This document shows positions 27,778 through 37,230 of a stretch of DNA of 64,000 nt, piece by piece. Made by a program: the position numbers and the translations under genes. Each line of letters opens with the position of its first letter. Position 1 is the first letter of the stretch. Below the pieces are notes generated by a model. It made no database searches, had not been told where the DNA came from, and was given only the letters and a program-made list of their open reading frames with translations. The stretch comes from Chloroflexota bacterium (lineage in GTDB: Bacteria > Chloroflexota > Limnocylindria > Limnocylindrales > CSP1-4), in NCBI GenBank assembly GCA_947475545.1, contig CANJLL010000009.1:37176-101175 (forward strand). The letters are read 5' to 3'.

Positions 27778-29184
27778 ATGCCTGCCGATCTTCGATCGTT
27801 CCTCGATGCGCTGGAGTCCGCGCCAGCAGGCTCCCTGGCCACCATCACCCGCGAGGTGGACCCCAATCTGCAGCTGACGGGGCTGATCCGGCGCCTCCAG
27901 GCGGACGGCCGCCACCCCGTGCTCTTCTTCGAGAACGTCAAGGGGACCTCGTGTCGCGTGGTGGCCAACGCGCTGGCCACGCGCGAGCGGCTGGGCTTCG
28001 TCTTCGGCGTCTCCGCCGAGCAGGTGGTGGACGAGTACCTGCGCCGCCAGGACCGGCTCATCCCCGTGGAGCACCTGGAGCGCGGGGCGGCGGTCCCCGT
28101 CCGCGAAGTGGTGATGACCGGGGAGGCGGCCAACATCCTTGACCTGCCCCAGATCGTCCACTGCGGGGCCGACGCGGGGCCGTACTTCGCCTCGGGCGTG
28201 GTGCTGGCGAAGGACCCCGACACGGGCATCTACAACGCGGGCGTCTATCGGACCCAGATCGTCTCCGAGCGGAAGGTGCGGATCTACCCGTCGGCGGCCA
28301 CCAACCTGCGCTACCTGTACAACAAGGCGGAGGCGAAGGGCGAGGCGCTGGAGGTGGTCTGGGTGCTGGGCCATCACCCGGCGCTCCTCCTGGCCTCCCA
28401 GTACCGCGGCCCCATCGACGTGGACGAACTGGAGGTAGCCGGCGGGCTGCTGGGCGAGGCACTGCGCATGGTGCCGGCGGAGACCATCGCGCTGGAGGTG
28501 CCCGCCGACGCGGAGATCGTGGTGGAGGGCCGGATCCTGCCCGGGATCCGGGAGCCGGAGGGGCCGTTCGGCGAGTTCACCTGGACGCTGGGGCCCGCGG
28601 AGATGAACCCGGTCGCCGAGATCACCGCGGTCACCCGTCGCCGGGACGCCATCTACCTGGACGTCTTCTCCGCCCACGCGGAGCACAACCTGCTGGGCAT
28701 GCTGCCGCGCGAGGCGCTGCTCCGCCAGCGGGTTCGGGCCGCGGTCCCCTCGCTCAAGGCGGTCTCGATGCCGCTCTCCGGGACGTGCCGGTTCACGGCG
28801 TATGTCTCCATCGGGGCGGCCTACCCCGGGGCGGCGAAGCAGGCCGCGATGGCGGCGTTCGCGTCCGATTCGTTCCTCAAGCAGGTGATCGTGGTCGATG
28901 ACGACATCGATGTCTTCAACGAGGCGGACGTCATGTGGGCCGTGGCGACCCGCGTGCAGGCCGACCGCGACATCATCGTGATCCCCGACGCCTGGACCAA
29001 CGAGCTGGATCCGTCCGCCCACCAGCCCAACGATCGGACGAAGCGGGGCGGCGTCAACGCCAAGTGGATCGTGGACGCCACCCGGCCGGCGGACCTGCCC
29101 GTCCAGCCGCGCGCGGATGTCCCCGACGAGGTCTGGCGGGCGATTCGGCCGGAGGACTTCCTGGCCGAGCGAGACCTGCGATGA
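27778..29184 (+). CDS. UbiD-family decarboxylase
   Basis: 468 aa from ATG 27778 (the track ORF begins 385 codons too early). UbiD features: VLFFENVKG near the N-terminus, the Arg-containing YNAGVYRTQIV loop and the acidic catalytic stretch REPEGPFGEFTW, which holds the E-x4-E pattern around the prenylated-FMN site. The enzyme needs prenyl-FMN made by a UbiX; no ubiX is in the window. Reversible decarboxylation of an aromatic or unsaturated acid is expected. The acyl-CoA synthetase overlaps its stop by 4 bp, so the two steps are probably consecutive. Confidence 0.87.
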   Translation: MPADLRSFLDALESAPAGSLATITREVDPNLQLTGLIRRLQADGRHPVLFFENVKGTSCRVVANALATRERLGFVFGVSAEQVVDEYLRRQDRLIPVEHLERGAAVPVREVVMTGEAANILDLPQIVHCGADAGPYFASGVVLAKDPDTGIYNAGVYRTQIVSERKVRIYPSAATNLRYLYNKAEAKGEALEVVWVLGHHPALLLASQYRGPIDVDELEVAGGLLGEALRMVPAETIALEVPADAEIVVEGRILPGIREPEGPFGEFTWTLGPAEMNPVAEITAVTRRRDAIYLDVFSAHAEHNLLGMLPREALLRQRVRAAVPSLKAVSMPLSGTCRFTAYVSIGAAYPGAAKQAAMAAFASDSFLKQVIVVDDDIDVFNEADVMWAVATRVQADRDIIVIPDAWTNELDPSAHQPNDRTKRGGVNAKWIVDATRPADLPVQPRADVPDEVWRAIRPEDFLAERDLR

Positions 29185-31202
29185 GCGCGCTGGAGCCTCG
29201 CACCTTCGCCCGGCCCGACGCCGAGGCGCCATGGCGGCCCGGGCCGGAGCTGCTCAACGACAGCCGCCCCGCGGCCCTGCTGCGTGCCTCCGGGACCGGG
29301 ACACTCGAGGCGCTGCAGGCGCGGGCCGTGGCGGATCCGGCCTGGTTCTGGGGCCTCGCGGTGGACGATTTGGGGCTCTCCTGGTCACGGCCGTGGAACC
29401 GGGTGCTGGACCTGGGCGCCGGCCCCGAGTGGCCGACGTGGTGGCAGGGCGGGGCATTTGATCACGCGGCCGCCGTGCTTCACCGCTGGGCGGGGCGGCC
29501 GGACGACGAGGCAATCTCCTGGGAGGGCGACGACGGGGCGGTGCGCCGGCTGACGGGTGGCGAGCTGGTGGCGGCCGTGGAGGCGGCGGCGGACCGCTTC
29601 GCCGCGCACGGCGTTGGGCCCGGGACGCGGGTGGGGATCTTCCTGCCGATGCTGGTCGAGACCGCGGTCACGATGCTGGCGCTGGGCCGGCTCCAGGCGG
29701 TCTTCACGCCCATCTTCAGTGGGCTGGCGGGGCCGGCGGTGGCGTCGCGGCTGCGCACGTTCCAGGCGACGCACCTGGTCACGGCGGACGGTTTCCTGCG
29801 CCGTGGCAAGCCGGTGCCGATGGCCCAGGTCGCGGCGGAGGCGGTGGCGGACTGTCCCGGGGTTCGGCGCGTGCTGGTCGTGGAGCGACTCGATTCCGGC
29901 GGGTTGCCCGCCGACCTGTCGGACCCCGACCGCGATGCCCGCTGGGGTTCGATGCCCACGGCGCGCCACTCAGCCTCGCTGTCGGCCGTCGCCAGGCCAA
30001 TCGGACCGGTGAATCCCGAGACGCCGTTCATGGTCATCTACACCTCGGGAACCACCGGGGCGCCCAAGGGCACCGTCCATGTCCACGGCGGCTTCCCGAT
30101 CAAGGCGGCGCAGGACCTGGCCCACACCTTCGACCTGCGCTCGGGCGATGCGCTGTGCTGGATCACCGACCTCGGCTGGATGATGGGCCCCTGGGCCATC
30201 AGCGGGACGCTCCTGCTTGGTGCCCGGCTGGTCATCTTCGAGGGGGCGCCCGACTACCCCGACGCCGGGCGGGTCTGGTCGCTGGTCGCCCGCCACCGGA
30301 TCACCCACCTCGGCGTGAGCCCCACGCTGGTTCGCATGCTGCGCGTCGCGGGCGACGCATCGGTGCTCGATCACGATCGGAGCTCCCTGCGCGTGCTGGG
30401 CTCCACCGGCGAGCCGTGGAACCCCGACCCATGGACGTGGCTCTTCCAGGTCGCCGGCGGTGGGCGGCTGCCAATCGTCAACTACACGGGCGGCACCGAG
30501 ATTGCCGGCGGGATCCTGGGCGCTTCGCCGCTGCGGCCCATCCGCCCCACCTCGTTCAACGGCCCCTGCCTGGGGATGGCGGCTGACGTGGCCGGTCCGG
30601 ACGGGGCGACGCTGGTCGACGACGTCGGTGAGCTGGTGCTGCGCGGCCCGTGGCCCGGGATGACCAGCGGCTTCTGGGGCGGCACGCCCGCCGACCGGGA
30701 GCGCTACCTGGACACGTACTGGCGGCGCTTCCCCGGCACGTGGGTCCACGGCGACTGGGCGACACGGGACTCGGACGGATTCTGGTACGTCCACGGGCGC
30801 TCGGACGACACGCTCAAGATCGCCGGCAAGCGGGTGGGCCCGGCGGAGCTGGAGGCTGTCGCGGTGGCGCACCCGGCGGTGATGGAGGCGGCCGCCATCG
30901 GGGTCCCGGACCAGGTCAAGGGCGAGGCGGCCGTGGTCCTGGTGGTGGTCCGCCGCGACGCGCGGGTGGAGGCGGAGACGCTGGCCCGGGAGGTGTCGGA
31001 CGCGGTGGCCAGGAGCCTGGGCAAGCCGCTCCGGCCGGCACGGGTGGTGGTGGTGCCGGAGCTGCCGCGGACGCGCAGCGGCAAGATCATGCGCCGCGTG
31101 GCGCGGGCGGCCTGGCTGGGCCTGGAGCCGGGGGATCTCTCGTCGCTGGAGAACCCGTCCTCGGTGACGGCGATCGGGGCGCTGGGGGTGGCAGGGCGCT
31201 GA
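29181..31202 (+). CDS. AMP-forming acyl-CoA synthetase (acetyl-CoA synthetase-like)
   Basis: 673 aa from ATG 29181 (ATGA overlap with ubiD). Adenylate-forming signatures: YTSGTTGAPKGTVHVHGG (P-loop-like), YTGGTEIAGG, GDWATRDSDGFWYVHGRSDD and the C-terminal catalytic Lys in RTRSGKIMRR. Overall length and order match the acetyl-/acetoacetyl-CoA synthetase branch rather than the shorter benzoate-CoA ligases. It would activate the UbiD substrate or product to a CoA thioester. Specificity cannot be read from the sequence. Confidence 0.87.
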   Translation: MSALEPRTFARPDAEAPWRPGPELLNDSRPAALLRASGTGTLEALQARAVADPAWFWGLAVDDLGLSWSRPWNRVLDLGAGPEWPTWWQGGAFDHAAAVLHRWAGRPDDEAISWEGDDGAVRRLTGGELVAAVEAAADRFAAHGVGPGTRVGIFLPMLVETAVTMLALGRLQAVFTPIFSGLAGPAVASRLRTFQATHLVTADGFLRRGKPVPMAQVAAEAVADCPGVRRVLVVERLDSGGLPADLSDPDRDARWGSMPTARHSASLSAVARPIGPVNPETPFMVIYTSGTTGAPKGTVHVHGGFPIKAAQDLAHTFDLRSGDALCWITDLGWMMGPWAISGTLLLGARLVIFEGAPDYPDAGRVWSLVARHRITHLGVSPTLVRMLRVAGDASVLDHDRSSLRVLGSTGEPWNPDPWTWLFQVAGGGRLPIVNYTGGTEIAGGILGASPLRPIRPTSFNGPCLGMAADVAGPDGATLVDDVGELVLRGPWPGMTSGFWGGTPADRERYLDTYWRRFPGTWVHGDWATRDSDGFWYVHGRSDDTLKIAGKRVGPAELEAVAVAHPAVMEAAAIGVPDQVKGEAAVVLVVVRRDARVEAETLAREVSDAVARSLGKPLRPARVVVVPELPRTRSGKIMRRVARAAWLGLEPGDLSSLENPSSVTAIGALGVAGR

Positions 31203-31488
31203 GGGCGCGGGTTGGCGCACGTGCTGCGCGTCGCACGCCGCACGCGAATGTCATCCCCGCCGCCAGCCGTTTCTCGCTCTTCCCATGGGGTGAGGAGTAC
31301 GGATGATCGGGGCGTCACGCAGACCGGCCGGCTCCGCTGCCACGGCGAGATTTATGCCGACGCACGCTCGCGTCGGCACATTCCGGAGGCGCGGCGAGTC
31401 CGGTGAGGGGCGGCAACCCGCGTAGTCCTCACCGGGTGTGAACAGCGCGAGTTCGCTGGCTGGAACCTGCGCGTCGCACGCGGCGCTG
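31203..31488. repeat. Convergent intergenic stretch with a 15-bp direct repeat
   Basis: CTGCGCGTCGCACGC occurs at 31224-31238 and 31467-31481. Around 31255-31300 and 31408-31450 the sequence is also loosely related in inverted orientation (both contain forms of GGTGAGGA-TAC). No gene is convincing here; transcription from both sides converges. Confidence 0.45.
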
Positions 31489-32262
31489 TCACCCGGTCGC
31501 CCGCGAGCCGCCGGGCGCCGTCTCCCGCGCCTCGCGGAGCGACGGCATCTGCTCGTCGAAGAGGCCCGCCGGCAGCGACGCGAGGTAGTCGCACGCGGCC
31601 TGAAGCGAGACAACGTCCGCGTACTTCTGCTGCAGGTCGAACAGGTTGAGCGCATGCGTCGCCTGGCCGCGGTCGAACGTGCACTCCTCCACCACGCCCA
31701 TCCGGTAGTTGTACGCGAAGCCCTCCACGACGGTGGCGCGCACGCAGCCGCTGGTCACGCCGCCAGTGACGATGATGGTGTCGGCCGCGAGGTCGACCAG
31801 GTGCGACGCCAGCAGGGTCCCGAAGAAGACGCTGGGCTTGGGTTTCCGGATGACGAGGTCCCGGGGCTGCGGCGCCACGGCGGGGAGGATGGTGTTGGCA
31901 TAGGCCGCCGCCTCCACCGCGGCGGGGTCCCTGCGCGACACCTTGTCGCCCCATCGGCCGCGCCCCCAGCCGTCGTCGCGGCGCTCGGTCCCGGTGGAGT
32001 AGATCACGGGGATGCCCTGCCGGTGGGCCACGGCCACCAACTCGGCGATCCGGTCCGCCGCGGCCCAGCCCTCCTCGCCGCAGCCGTTCCGCCAGCGCTT
32101 GATCGACTCCAGGATTGGCTCGCGGACGTCGCCGCAGAAGAAGTAGTTGACGTCGATGACCATGACGACGGGCCGGCGGCCGAACCCGGCGGCCCGCCCA
32201 TGGCCGGTCCCGGCGAAGACCTGGCGGTCGCGCTCGGTGAGGAAGGGGTCCCAGACCGCCAC
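31489..32262 (-). CDS. Isochorismatase-family cysteine hydrolase
   Basis: 257 aa from GTG 32262, which has GGAGGG 7 nt upstream; the track start at 32451 is too early. The Asp-Lys-Cys triad of the family is visible: VMVIDVNYFF, VIRKPKPSVFFGT and VTGGVTSGCVRATV, with the Cys about 60% along. Members hydrolyse isochorismate, N-carbamoyl or nicotinamide-type amides. About 30 extra N-terminal residues precede the core. It is divergent from the ABC importer, and a role in catabolism of the imported compound is inference. Confidence 0.85.
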   Translation of the reverse strand: MAVWDPFLTERDRQVFAGTGHGRAAGFGRRPVVMVIDVNYFFCGDVREPILESIKRWRNGCGEEGWAAADRIAELVAVAHRQGIPVIYSTGTERRDDGWGRGRWGDKVSRRDPAAVEAAAYANTILPAVAPQPRDLVIRKPKPSVFFGTLLASHLVDLAADTIIVTGGVTSGCVRATVVEGFAYNYRMGVVEECTFDRGQATHALNLFDLQQKYADVVSLQAACDYLASLPAGLFDEQMPSLREARETAPGGSRATG

Positions 32263-32493
32263 GATCAGCCCTCCAATTCGGGTGGTTCCATCCCACACGC
32301 GAACCTGCCCATGGCGGGTCCACCTCGCTGGGCCACCACCTCGACCGGGGCATCCTACGCCGCGCCGTGGTCGGCGGGCCGGGTGACCGCGCCGCGCCGA
32401 ACCGGGACAGAATCTGACTGCCCCGGACCGCACCGTGCGCGCAGCCGTCATTTGGTGCTGATCGGTGGGTTGCAGGGAGGTTGCGGAATCGCC

Positions 32494-32522
32494 TTGCGAG
32501 GGCCATTCGGCCCCCCTATCCT
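32494..32522 (+). promoter_or_regulatory. Promoter of the SsuABC-like operon with palindromic spacer
   Basis: TTGCGA (32494-32499), 17-bp spacer and TATCCT (32517-32522). The spacer begins with the 14-bp palindrome GGGCCATTCGGCCC, which recurs exactly at 63276. The -10 ends 7 nt before ATG 32530, so transcription would start at or next to the start codon. Confidence 0.55.
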
Positions 32523-32529
32523 GCGCCTC

Positions 32530-33669
32530 ATGTCCCGTCTCGGGGCGCAGGGAGTGATCGGGGTGACTGTCGTGATGCGTTCTCGACTCATCGGGCTGCT
32601 CGTTGGTACCACCATGCTGGTGACCGCCTGCTCAGGGGCGGCGACACCGGCGCCCACGGCGGCGCCAACCAAGGCGCCGGTCGCCAGCCAGGCGGCCGCC
32701 GCCAGCCCCACGGCGAAGCCCAAGGCCGCAGACCTGGCCATCCCCAAGCCGTCGGGTGACCTGACCATCAAGATCGGCCTGCCCTCGGTGCTCGCCTTCG
32801 CGACGCTGCCCATCGCCATGACGGTGGACCGCATCAACAGCCAGGGCTGGAAGGCCAGCTACGTCGAGTTCACCAGCACGTCGCTCAACACCCAGGCGCT
32901 CGTCCAGGGTGACGTCCAGTTTGCCCAGGCCCAGGTCCTCGACGCGGCACGCGCCCTCCAGGCGAGCACGGCCGGGAGCGTGGGCTGGCTGGGCGAGAAC
33001 AACGGCGGCGAGTTCGTGATGATCGCCAAGGCCTCCCTGGCCGACTGCAAGAGCCTCGATGGCAAGCGGATCGGCTACCAGGGCGCGGCGGCTCCCGTCA
33101 CCGTGGTGACCAAGAACTGGCTCAAGGCCTGCGGCGCCACGGGCCAGGACGTCATCATCTCCGGCGGCGACAACCGCACCATCGCCATGGAGAAGGACCA
33201 GCTCGACGCGACCATCGCCCAGATGGCGGACTGGCTGCTCCTGGACGCCCGCGCTCCGGGCAAGTTCAAGCTCCTGGACACCGGCACCACGTACGACATC
33301 ACCGGGGCGCACTACTGGGTCAACAACGCCTGGGCGACCAAGAACCCCGACCTGGCCGTGGCGTTCTTCGCGGAGATCCTCAAGACCTTCGCGATGATCC
33401 AGGAGGACCACACGATCGTGCAGCCCGCGATCATCAAGTTCATCCCGGTCTTCACGACCAACAATCCCACGGTCAGCCTGGTCAACACGTACATCACCTC
33501 GGCCGCTATCAAGGCATGGCCGGCCAACGGCGGTGACACCACCAAGGTGGCCAACGCCCTGACGTTCTTCACGGGGACTGGCGACCTGAAGGCGGGCCTC
33601 GCGGCCGACACCCTCACCAACACCACCGTCCGCACCAAGGCGCTCCAACTCGTCGGCCAGGCGAAGTAA
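32530..33669 (+). CDS. ABC transporter substrate-binding lipoprotein, NMT1/SsuA/TauA-like
   Basis: 379 aa from ATG 32530, chosen because the promoter -10 lies 7 nt upstream (leaderless). A GTG at 32563 with GGAG or an ATG at 32575 are alternatives. Lipoprotein signal LIGLLVGTTMLVTAC is followed by a Thr/Ala/Pro linker and the binding fold (LTIKIGLPSVLAFATLPIAMTVDRIN... LDGKRIGYQGAAAPVTV). Family members bind sulfonates, taurine, pyrimidine precursors or aromatic acids. It heads an operon with two permeases and one ATPase. Context in a decarboxylase-rich region suggests an organic acid as ligand. Confidence 0.85.
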   Translation: MSRLGAQGVIGVTVVMRSRLIGLLVGTTMLVTACSGAATPAPTAAPTKAPVASQAAAASPTAKPKAADLAIPKPSGDLTIKIGLPSVLAFATLPIAMTVDRINSQGWKASYVEFTSTSLNTQALVQGDVQFAQAQVLDAARALQASTAGSVGWLGENNGGEFVMIAKASLADCKSLDGKRIGYQGAAAPVTVVTKNWLKACGATGQDVIISGGDNRTIAMEKDQLDATIAQMADWLLLDARAPGKFKLLDTGTTYDITGAHYWVNNAWATKNPDLAVAFFAEILKTFAMIQEDHTIVQPAIIKFIPVFTTNNPTVSLVNTYITSAAIKAWPANGGDTTKVANALTFFTGTGDLKAGLAADTLTNTTVRTKALQLVGQAK

Positions 33670-33685
33670 GCCCGGCCGCACCCCA

Positions 33686-34510
33686 TTGGCACAGGCTGCG
33701 AGCCGGCCGCCGCTGCAAGCGGCGGCCGGCTCCGCTTCCCGCCTCGTCGCCGCCCGCGACCATGATCGCCGGCGGGCACGCCTCCTCCGGCTGGCCGTGC
33801 TCGTCGCGTTCCTGACGTTCTGGGAGGTGGCCGCACGGCTCGCCCACAACATCGGGATCGCCACGTTCAGCGACACCATGGTGGCGGCGTGGGACCTCAT
33901 GTTCGGCAACGGCCGGATCTGGGAGGCGATGCTCAACAGCAACGCCGCCCTGGTCCTGGGCTTCGCCATCTCCGCGGTCACGGCCGTCCCGCTGGGGCTG
34001 GCCGCCGGCCGCAGCCGCATCCTGGACCGCGCCCTCAGCCCGTATACCGCCATCCTGCTGGCCATCCCGGTGGCGCCGCTGGTCCCCATTGCGATCACGG
34101 CCTTTGGCCTCTCATTGGCCGCGCGGGTCAGCATCGTGATCCTCTTCGCCGTCATCTTCATCTACGTCAACACGCGGGCCGGGGTCCGGAGCGTTGACCG
34201 GCGCCTGGTGGAGATGGCGCACGCCTTCGGCGCCAGCGAGCGGACCATCTGGACCAAGGTGGTCATCCCGTCGGCGGTGCCAGCGATGTTCGCCGGGCTG
34301 CGGATCGGCCTGGGCCGGGCCCTGACCGGGATGGTCGCGGTGGAGCTCCTCCTGGTCGCCACCGGCGTCGGCAAGCTGCTCCTGGAGTACCGCGACCGGC
34401 TGCAGCCCGCGTACGTCTTCGCGACCGTCCTCTTCGTCATCGCCGAGGCGCTGCTGCTCCTCGAGCTGGCCAGGTTCATCGAGCGGAAGGTGGCCCCCTG
34501 GAATGACTGA
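33686..34510 (+). CDS. ABC transporter permease, SsuC/TauC-like (first)
   Basis: 274 aa from TTG 33686. Six or so membrane segments and the EAA coupling loop EMAHAFGASERTIWTKVVIPSAVP identify a BPD_transp_1 permease of the SsuC family. The first ~35 residues are hydrophilic and the start is uncertain. It overlaps the ATPase gene by 8 bp. A second, distinct permease follows the ATPase, so the channel is probably a heterodimer. Confidence 0.88.
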   Translation: MAQAASRPPLQAAAGSASRLVAARDHDRRRARLLRLAVLVAFLTFWEVAARLAHNIGIATFSDTMVAAWDLMFGNGRIWEAMLNSNAALVLGFAISAVTAVPLGLAAGRSRILDRALSPYTAILLAIPVAPLVPIAITAFGLSLAARVSIVILFAVIFIYVNTRAGVRSVDRRLVEMAHAFGASERTIWTKVVIPSAVPAMFAGLRIGLGRALTGMVAVELLLVATGVGKLLLEYRDRLQPAYVFATVLFVIAEALLLLELARFIERKVAPWND

Positions 34511-35363
34511 TGTGACCGCCGCCTCGACGGAGACCCAGCCACCGGCCCCTTGGCCGGACGACGCCTCCCTGGCGGCCGCGTCCCACGGCGGCCCGATGAT
34601 CGAGCTCCGCGGCGTCTCCAAGGAGTTCCTGGGCGACCGCTCATCGACCACCACCACGCACGCCCTCGACAACATCAGCCTCACGGTGAACGAGCACGAG
34701 TTCATCACCGTCATCGGGCCCAGCGGCTGCGGCAAGACCACGCTGCTCCGGATCGTGGCCGGCCTGATCCCGTACGACTCGGGCCAGGTCCTGGTCAAGG
34801 GCAAGCCCGTCACGGGGCCGGGCCCGGATCGCGCCGTCGTGTTCCAGAGCTTCGCCCTCCTCCCCTGGGCGACGGTGCTGGAGAACGTCGCGTTCGGACT
34901 GGAGACGCGCGGCATCCCCAGGGCGGAGCGCGAGGAGCAGGCCCGGGTCCTGATCAAGACCGTGGGCCTGGCGGGCTTCGAATCCCGGCTCCCGCGTCAC
35001 CTGTCCGGCGGGATGCAGCAGCGCGTCGGGCTCGCGCGCGCCCTGGCGGTCAACCCCGACATCCTCCTGATGGACGAGCCGTTCGGCGCCATCGACGAGC
35101 AGACCCGCCGGATCATGCAGGAGGAGCTGCTCCGGATCTGGGGCTACCGGCGCAAGACCGTGCTCTTCGTGACCCACTCCATGGAGGAGGCGGTCCTCCT
35201 CGCCGACCGCGTGATCCTCATGTCGCCTCGCCCGGGTCGCGTCCACGAGATCATCGACGTGCCGCTGCCGCGCCCGCGTGGCCGTGAGACGGAGCGGACG
35301 CGCGAGTTCACGGACATCAAGGAGCTGCTCTGGGACAAGCTCCGCGTGATGCAGACCGTCTGA
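34503..35363 (+). CDS. ABC transporter ATPase, SsuB/TauB-like
   Basis: 286 aa. Walker A GPSGCGKTT, Q-loop VFQSFALLPW, signature LSGGMQQR, Walker B ILLMDEPFGAID and switch THSMEEA are intact. An N-terminal ~30-aa Pro/Ala-rich lead precedes the domain. The fold and VLENVAFGLETRG match the nitrate/sulfonate/taurine branch. It powers the two neighbouring permeases. Confidence 0.9.
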   Translation: MTDVTAASTETQPPAPWPDDASLAAASHGGPMIELRGVSKEFLGDRSSTTTTHALDNISLTVNEHEFITVIGPSGCGKTTLLRIVAGLIPYDSGQVLVKGKPVTGPGPDRAVVFQSFALLPWATVLENVAFGLETRGIPRAEREEQARVLIKTVGLAGFESRLPRHLSGGMQQRVGLARALAVNPDILLMDEPFGAIDEQTRRIMQEELLRIWGYRRKTVLFVTHSMEEAVLLADRVILMSPRPGRVHEIIDVPLPRPRGRETERTREFTDIKELLWDKLRVMQTV

Positions 35364-36184
35364 TGGCCGCAGCCGCGCCGCAGCCCACCGCCTCCGCGGC
35401 ACCGTTCGACCCGGCGCCGGCGCCCCGGCGGCCGCGCCGCAGCCTGGCGCGTCGCCTGCCCGTCGAGGGCCTCTCGCTCCTCGCCGGGAGCCTCCTCTGG
35501 GAGATCGCGGGCCGGACCATGGACCTGCCGTGGCTCCCGCCACTGAGCATGATCCTGGCCGACCTCGTGACGCTGCTGGGCCAGGAGAGCGTTCGGGCCA
35601 ACATTCTGGCCAGCCTGCAGGCCCTCGTGATCGGGTTCGCGATCTCGCTGGTCTTCGGCCTCGTGGTGGGCGCCCTGATGGGGCGGTTCCTGAGCGTGGA
35701 GGCCGCGCTCGACATCTACGTCAACGCGCTCCTGGTGGCACCCACGATCATCCTCATCCCGGTCTTCTTCGCCATCTTCGGGCTGGGGGACGGGACGCGC
35801 CTGTCGGTCGTCGTGGTGTACGCCGTCTTCGTGATCATCATCAACACCATGACGGCCATCAAGACGGTTGACCCGGCGATGGTCGAAATGGCCCGCGCAT
35901 TCGGCGCCAGCGAGGCGTTCATCATCCGCAAGGTGATGATCCCGGCGTCGATGCCGCTCGTGATGGCCGGGGTCCGGCTGGGGCTGGGCCGCGCGGTCAA
36001 GGGCATGATCACCGGCGAGATGCTGGTGACGTTCGTCGGCCTGGGGGCGCTGGCCGCCAGGTTCGGCAGCCAGTTCGACATGTCAAAGGTGTTCGCGGTG
36101 AGCCTCATCGTCCTGATCCTGGCCGCCGTCACCAACTGGGTCGCGCAGCTGGTGGATGACCGCCTCACGCGCTGGGCCGACTGA
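35363..36184 (+). CDS. ABC transporter permease, SsuC/TauC-like (second)
   Basis: 273 aa; its ATG shares the last base of the ATPase stop. EAA loop EMARAFGASEAFIIRKVMIPASMP and about six membrane segments. It is clearly related to the permease at 33686 yet different in sequence, so the importer uses two permease subunits where SsuC systems normally use a homodimer. Confidence 0.88.
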   Translation: MAAAAPQPTASAAPFDPAPAPRRPRRSLARRLPVEGLSLLAGSLLWEIAGRTMDLPWLPPLSMILADLVTLLGQESVRANILASLQALVIGFAISLVFGLVVGALMGRFLSVEAALDIYVNALLVAPTIILIPVFFAIFGLGDGTRLSVVVVYAVFVIIINTMTAIKTVDPAMVEMARAFGASEAFIIRKVMIPASMPLVMAGVRLGLGRAVKGMITGEMLVTFVGLGALAARFGSQFDMSKVFAVSLIVLILAAVTNWVAQLVDDRLTRWAD

Positions 36185-36207
36185 CCGGCCGGAAGGAGAG
36201 ACGCACG

Positions 36208-37191
36208 ATGGGCCTCTCGCTCACCCTGGGCTGCGGCGCCTACGACCGGACCATCCCGCTGGCGGACGGCACGGTGGTCCCGGACGGGATCGACCTCCGG
36301 ATGACCACGCTGACGCCCGGCGACCTCTTCCGGCGGCAGGCCCGCGACGCCGAGTTTGACGTCGCCGAGTTCTCGCTCAGCACCTACGCGATGCTCCATG
36401 GCCGGGGCGACACCCGGTTCGTGGGGATCCCGGTCTTCCCGTCGCGGATGTTCCGCCACCGGAGCATCTTCGTGAACACGAAGGCGGGGATCGCGCGGCC
36501 GGAGGACCTGCGCGGCCGGCGCGTGGGCGCGGCCGAGTTCCAGCAGACCGCCGGGGTCTGGATCCGCGGCATCCTGGAGCGCGAGCACGGCGTTCCCCAG
36601 GCGGACGTGGACTGGGTCTTCGGGGCGTACAACGCGCCCGGCCCGTACCACGAGCGCTCGCCGGTGGCGCTGCCGGCGAACCTGCGAACCACCGTGATCC
36701 CCGAGACCACCTGCCTCAACGACCTGCTGGATGCCGGCGAGATCGACGCGGTGATCGCGGCCCAGGCGCCGGCGGCGCTGAAACGCCCGGGGAGCAACGT
36801 GGCGCGGCTGTTCCCGGACTTCGTGTCGGCCGAGCAGGCCTACTTCGGGCGGACGGGGATCTTCCCGATCATGCACACGGTGGTGATCCGGCGATCCATC
36901 TACGAGGCGGAGCCGTGGGTGGCGCGGGCCATGGTGGACGCGTTCGTCGAGGCGAAGCGGGTGGGCGCCGCCCGCCTGGCCGCGGATGGCACGCCGTACG
37001 CCGGGCTGCCATGGCTGACGGCGCACCTGGAGGAGCTGGCCCGGGTGATGGGCCCGGACCCGTACCCGTACGGGTTCCTGGCCAACCACGCCACGGTGAC
37101 GGCGTTCCTGGAGATGCACCACGCCCAGGGGCTGGCGCCGCGCCTGCTCACCGCCGAGGAGCTCTTCGTGCCGGAGACGCACGCCTCATGA
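36208..37191 (+). CDS. 4,5-dihydroxyphthalate decarboxylase-like / NMT1-like protein
   Basis: 327 aa without a signal peptide. The sequence has a periplasmic-binding type II fold order (LTLGCGAYDRT, EFDVAEFSLSTYAML, LRGRRVGAAEFQQTAGVWIRG). This matches proteins annotated as 4,5-dihydroxyphthalate decarboxylases, which share the binding-protein fold and act in phthalate degradation. GGAAGGAGAG precedes the ATG. Directly after the importer genes and before a UbiD, a decarboxylase role is plausible. A cytoplasmic binding role cannot be excluded. Confidence 0.7.
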   Translation: MGLSLTLGCGAYDRTIPLADGTVVPDGIDLRMTTLTPGDLFRRQARDAEFDVAEFSLSTYAMLHGRGDTRFVGIPVFPSRMFRHRSIFVNTKAGIARPEDLRGRRVGAAEFQQTAGVWIRGILEREHGVPQADVDWVFGAYNAPGPYHERSPVALPANLRTTVIPETTCLNDLLDAGEIDAVIAAQAPAALKRPGSNVARLFPDFVSAEQAYFGRTGIFPIMHTVVIRRSIYEAEPWVARAMVDAFVEAKRVGAARLAADGTPYAGLPWLTAHLEELARVMGPDPYPYGFLANHATVTAFLEMHHAQGLAPRLLTAEELFVPETHAS

Positions 37192-37230
37192 TGCGCCCCG
37201 AGCCCCTCGACTAGCCCGGAGACCCAGCCA

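Noticed and set aside
27648-29232. N-terminal ~500 aa of the 825-aa minus-strand ORF 26755..29232
   Set aside because: Runs antisense through the UbiD gene; only the last 293 aa (from 27636) are a real LLM oxidoreductase with its own AGGAGGT.
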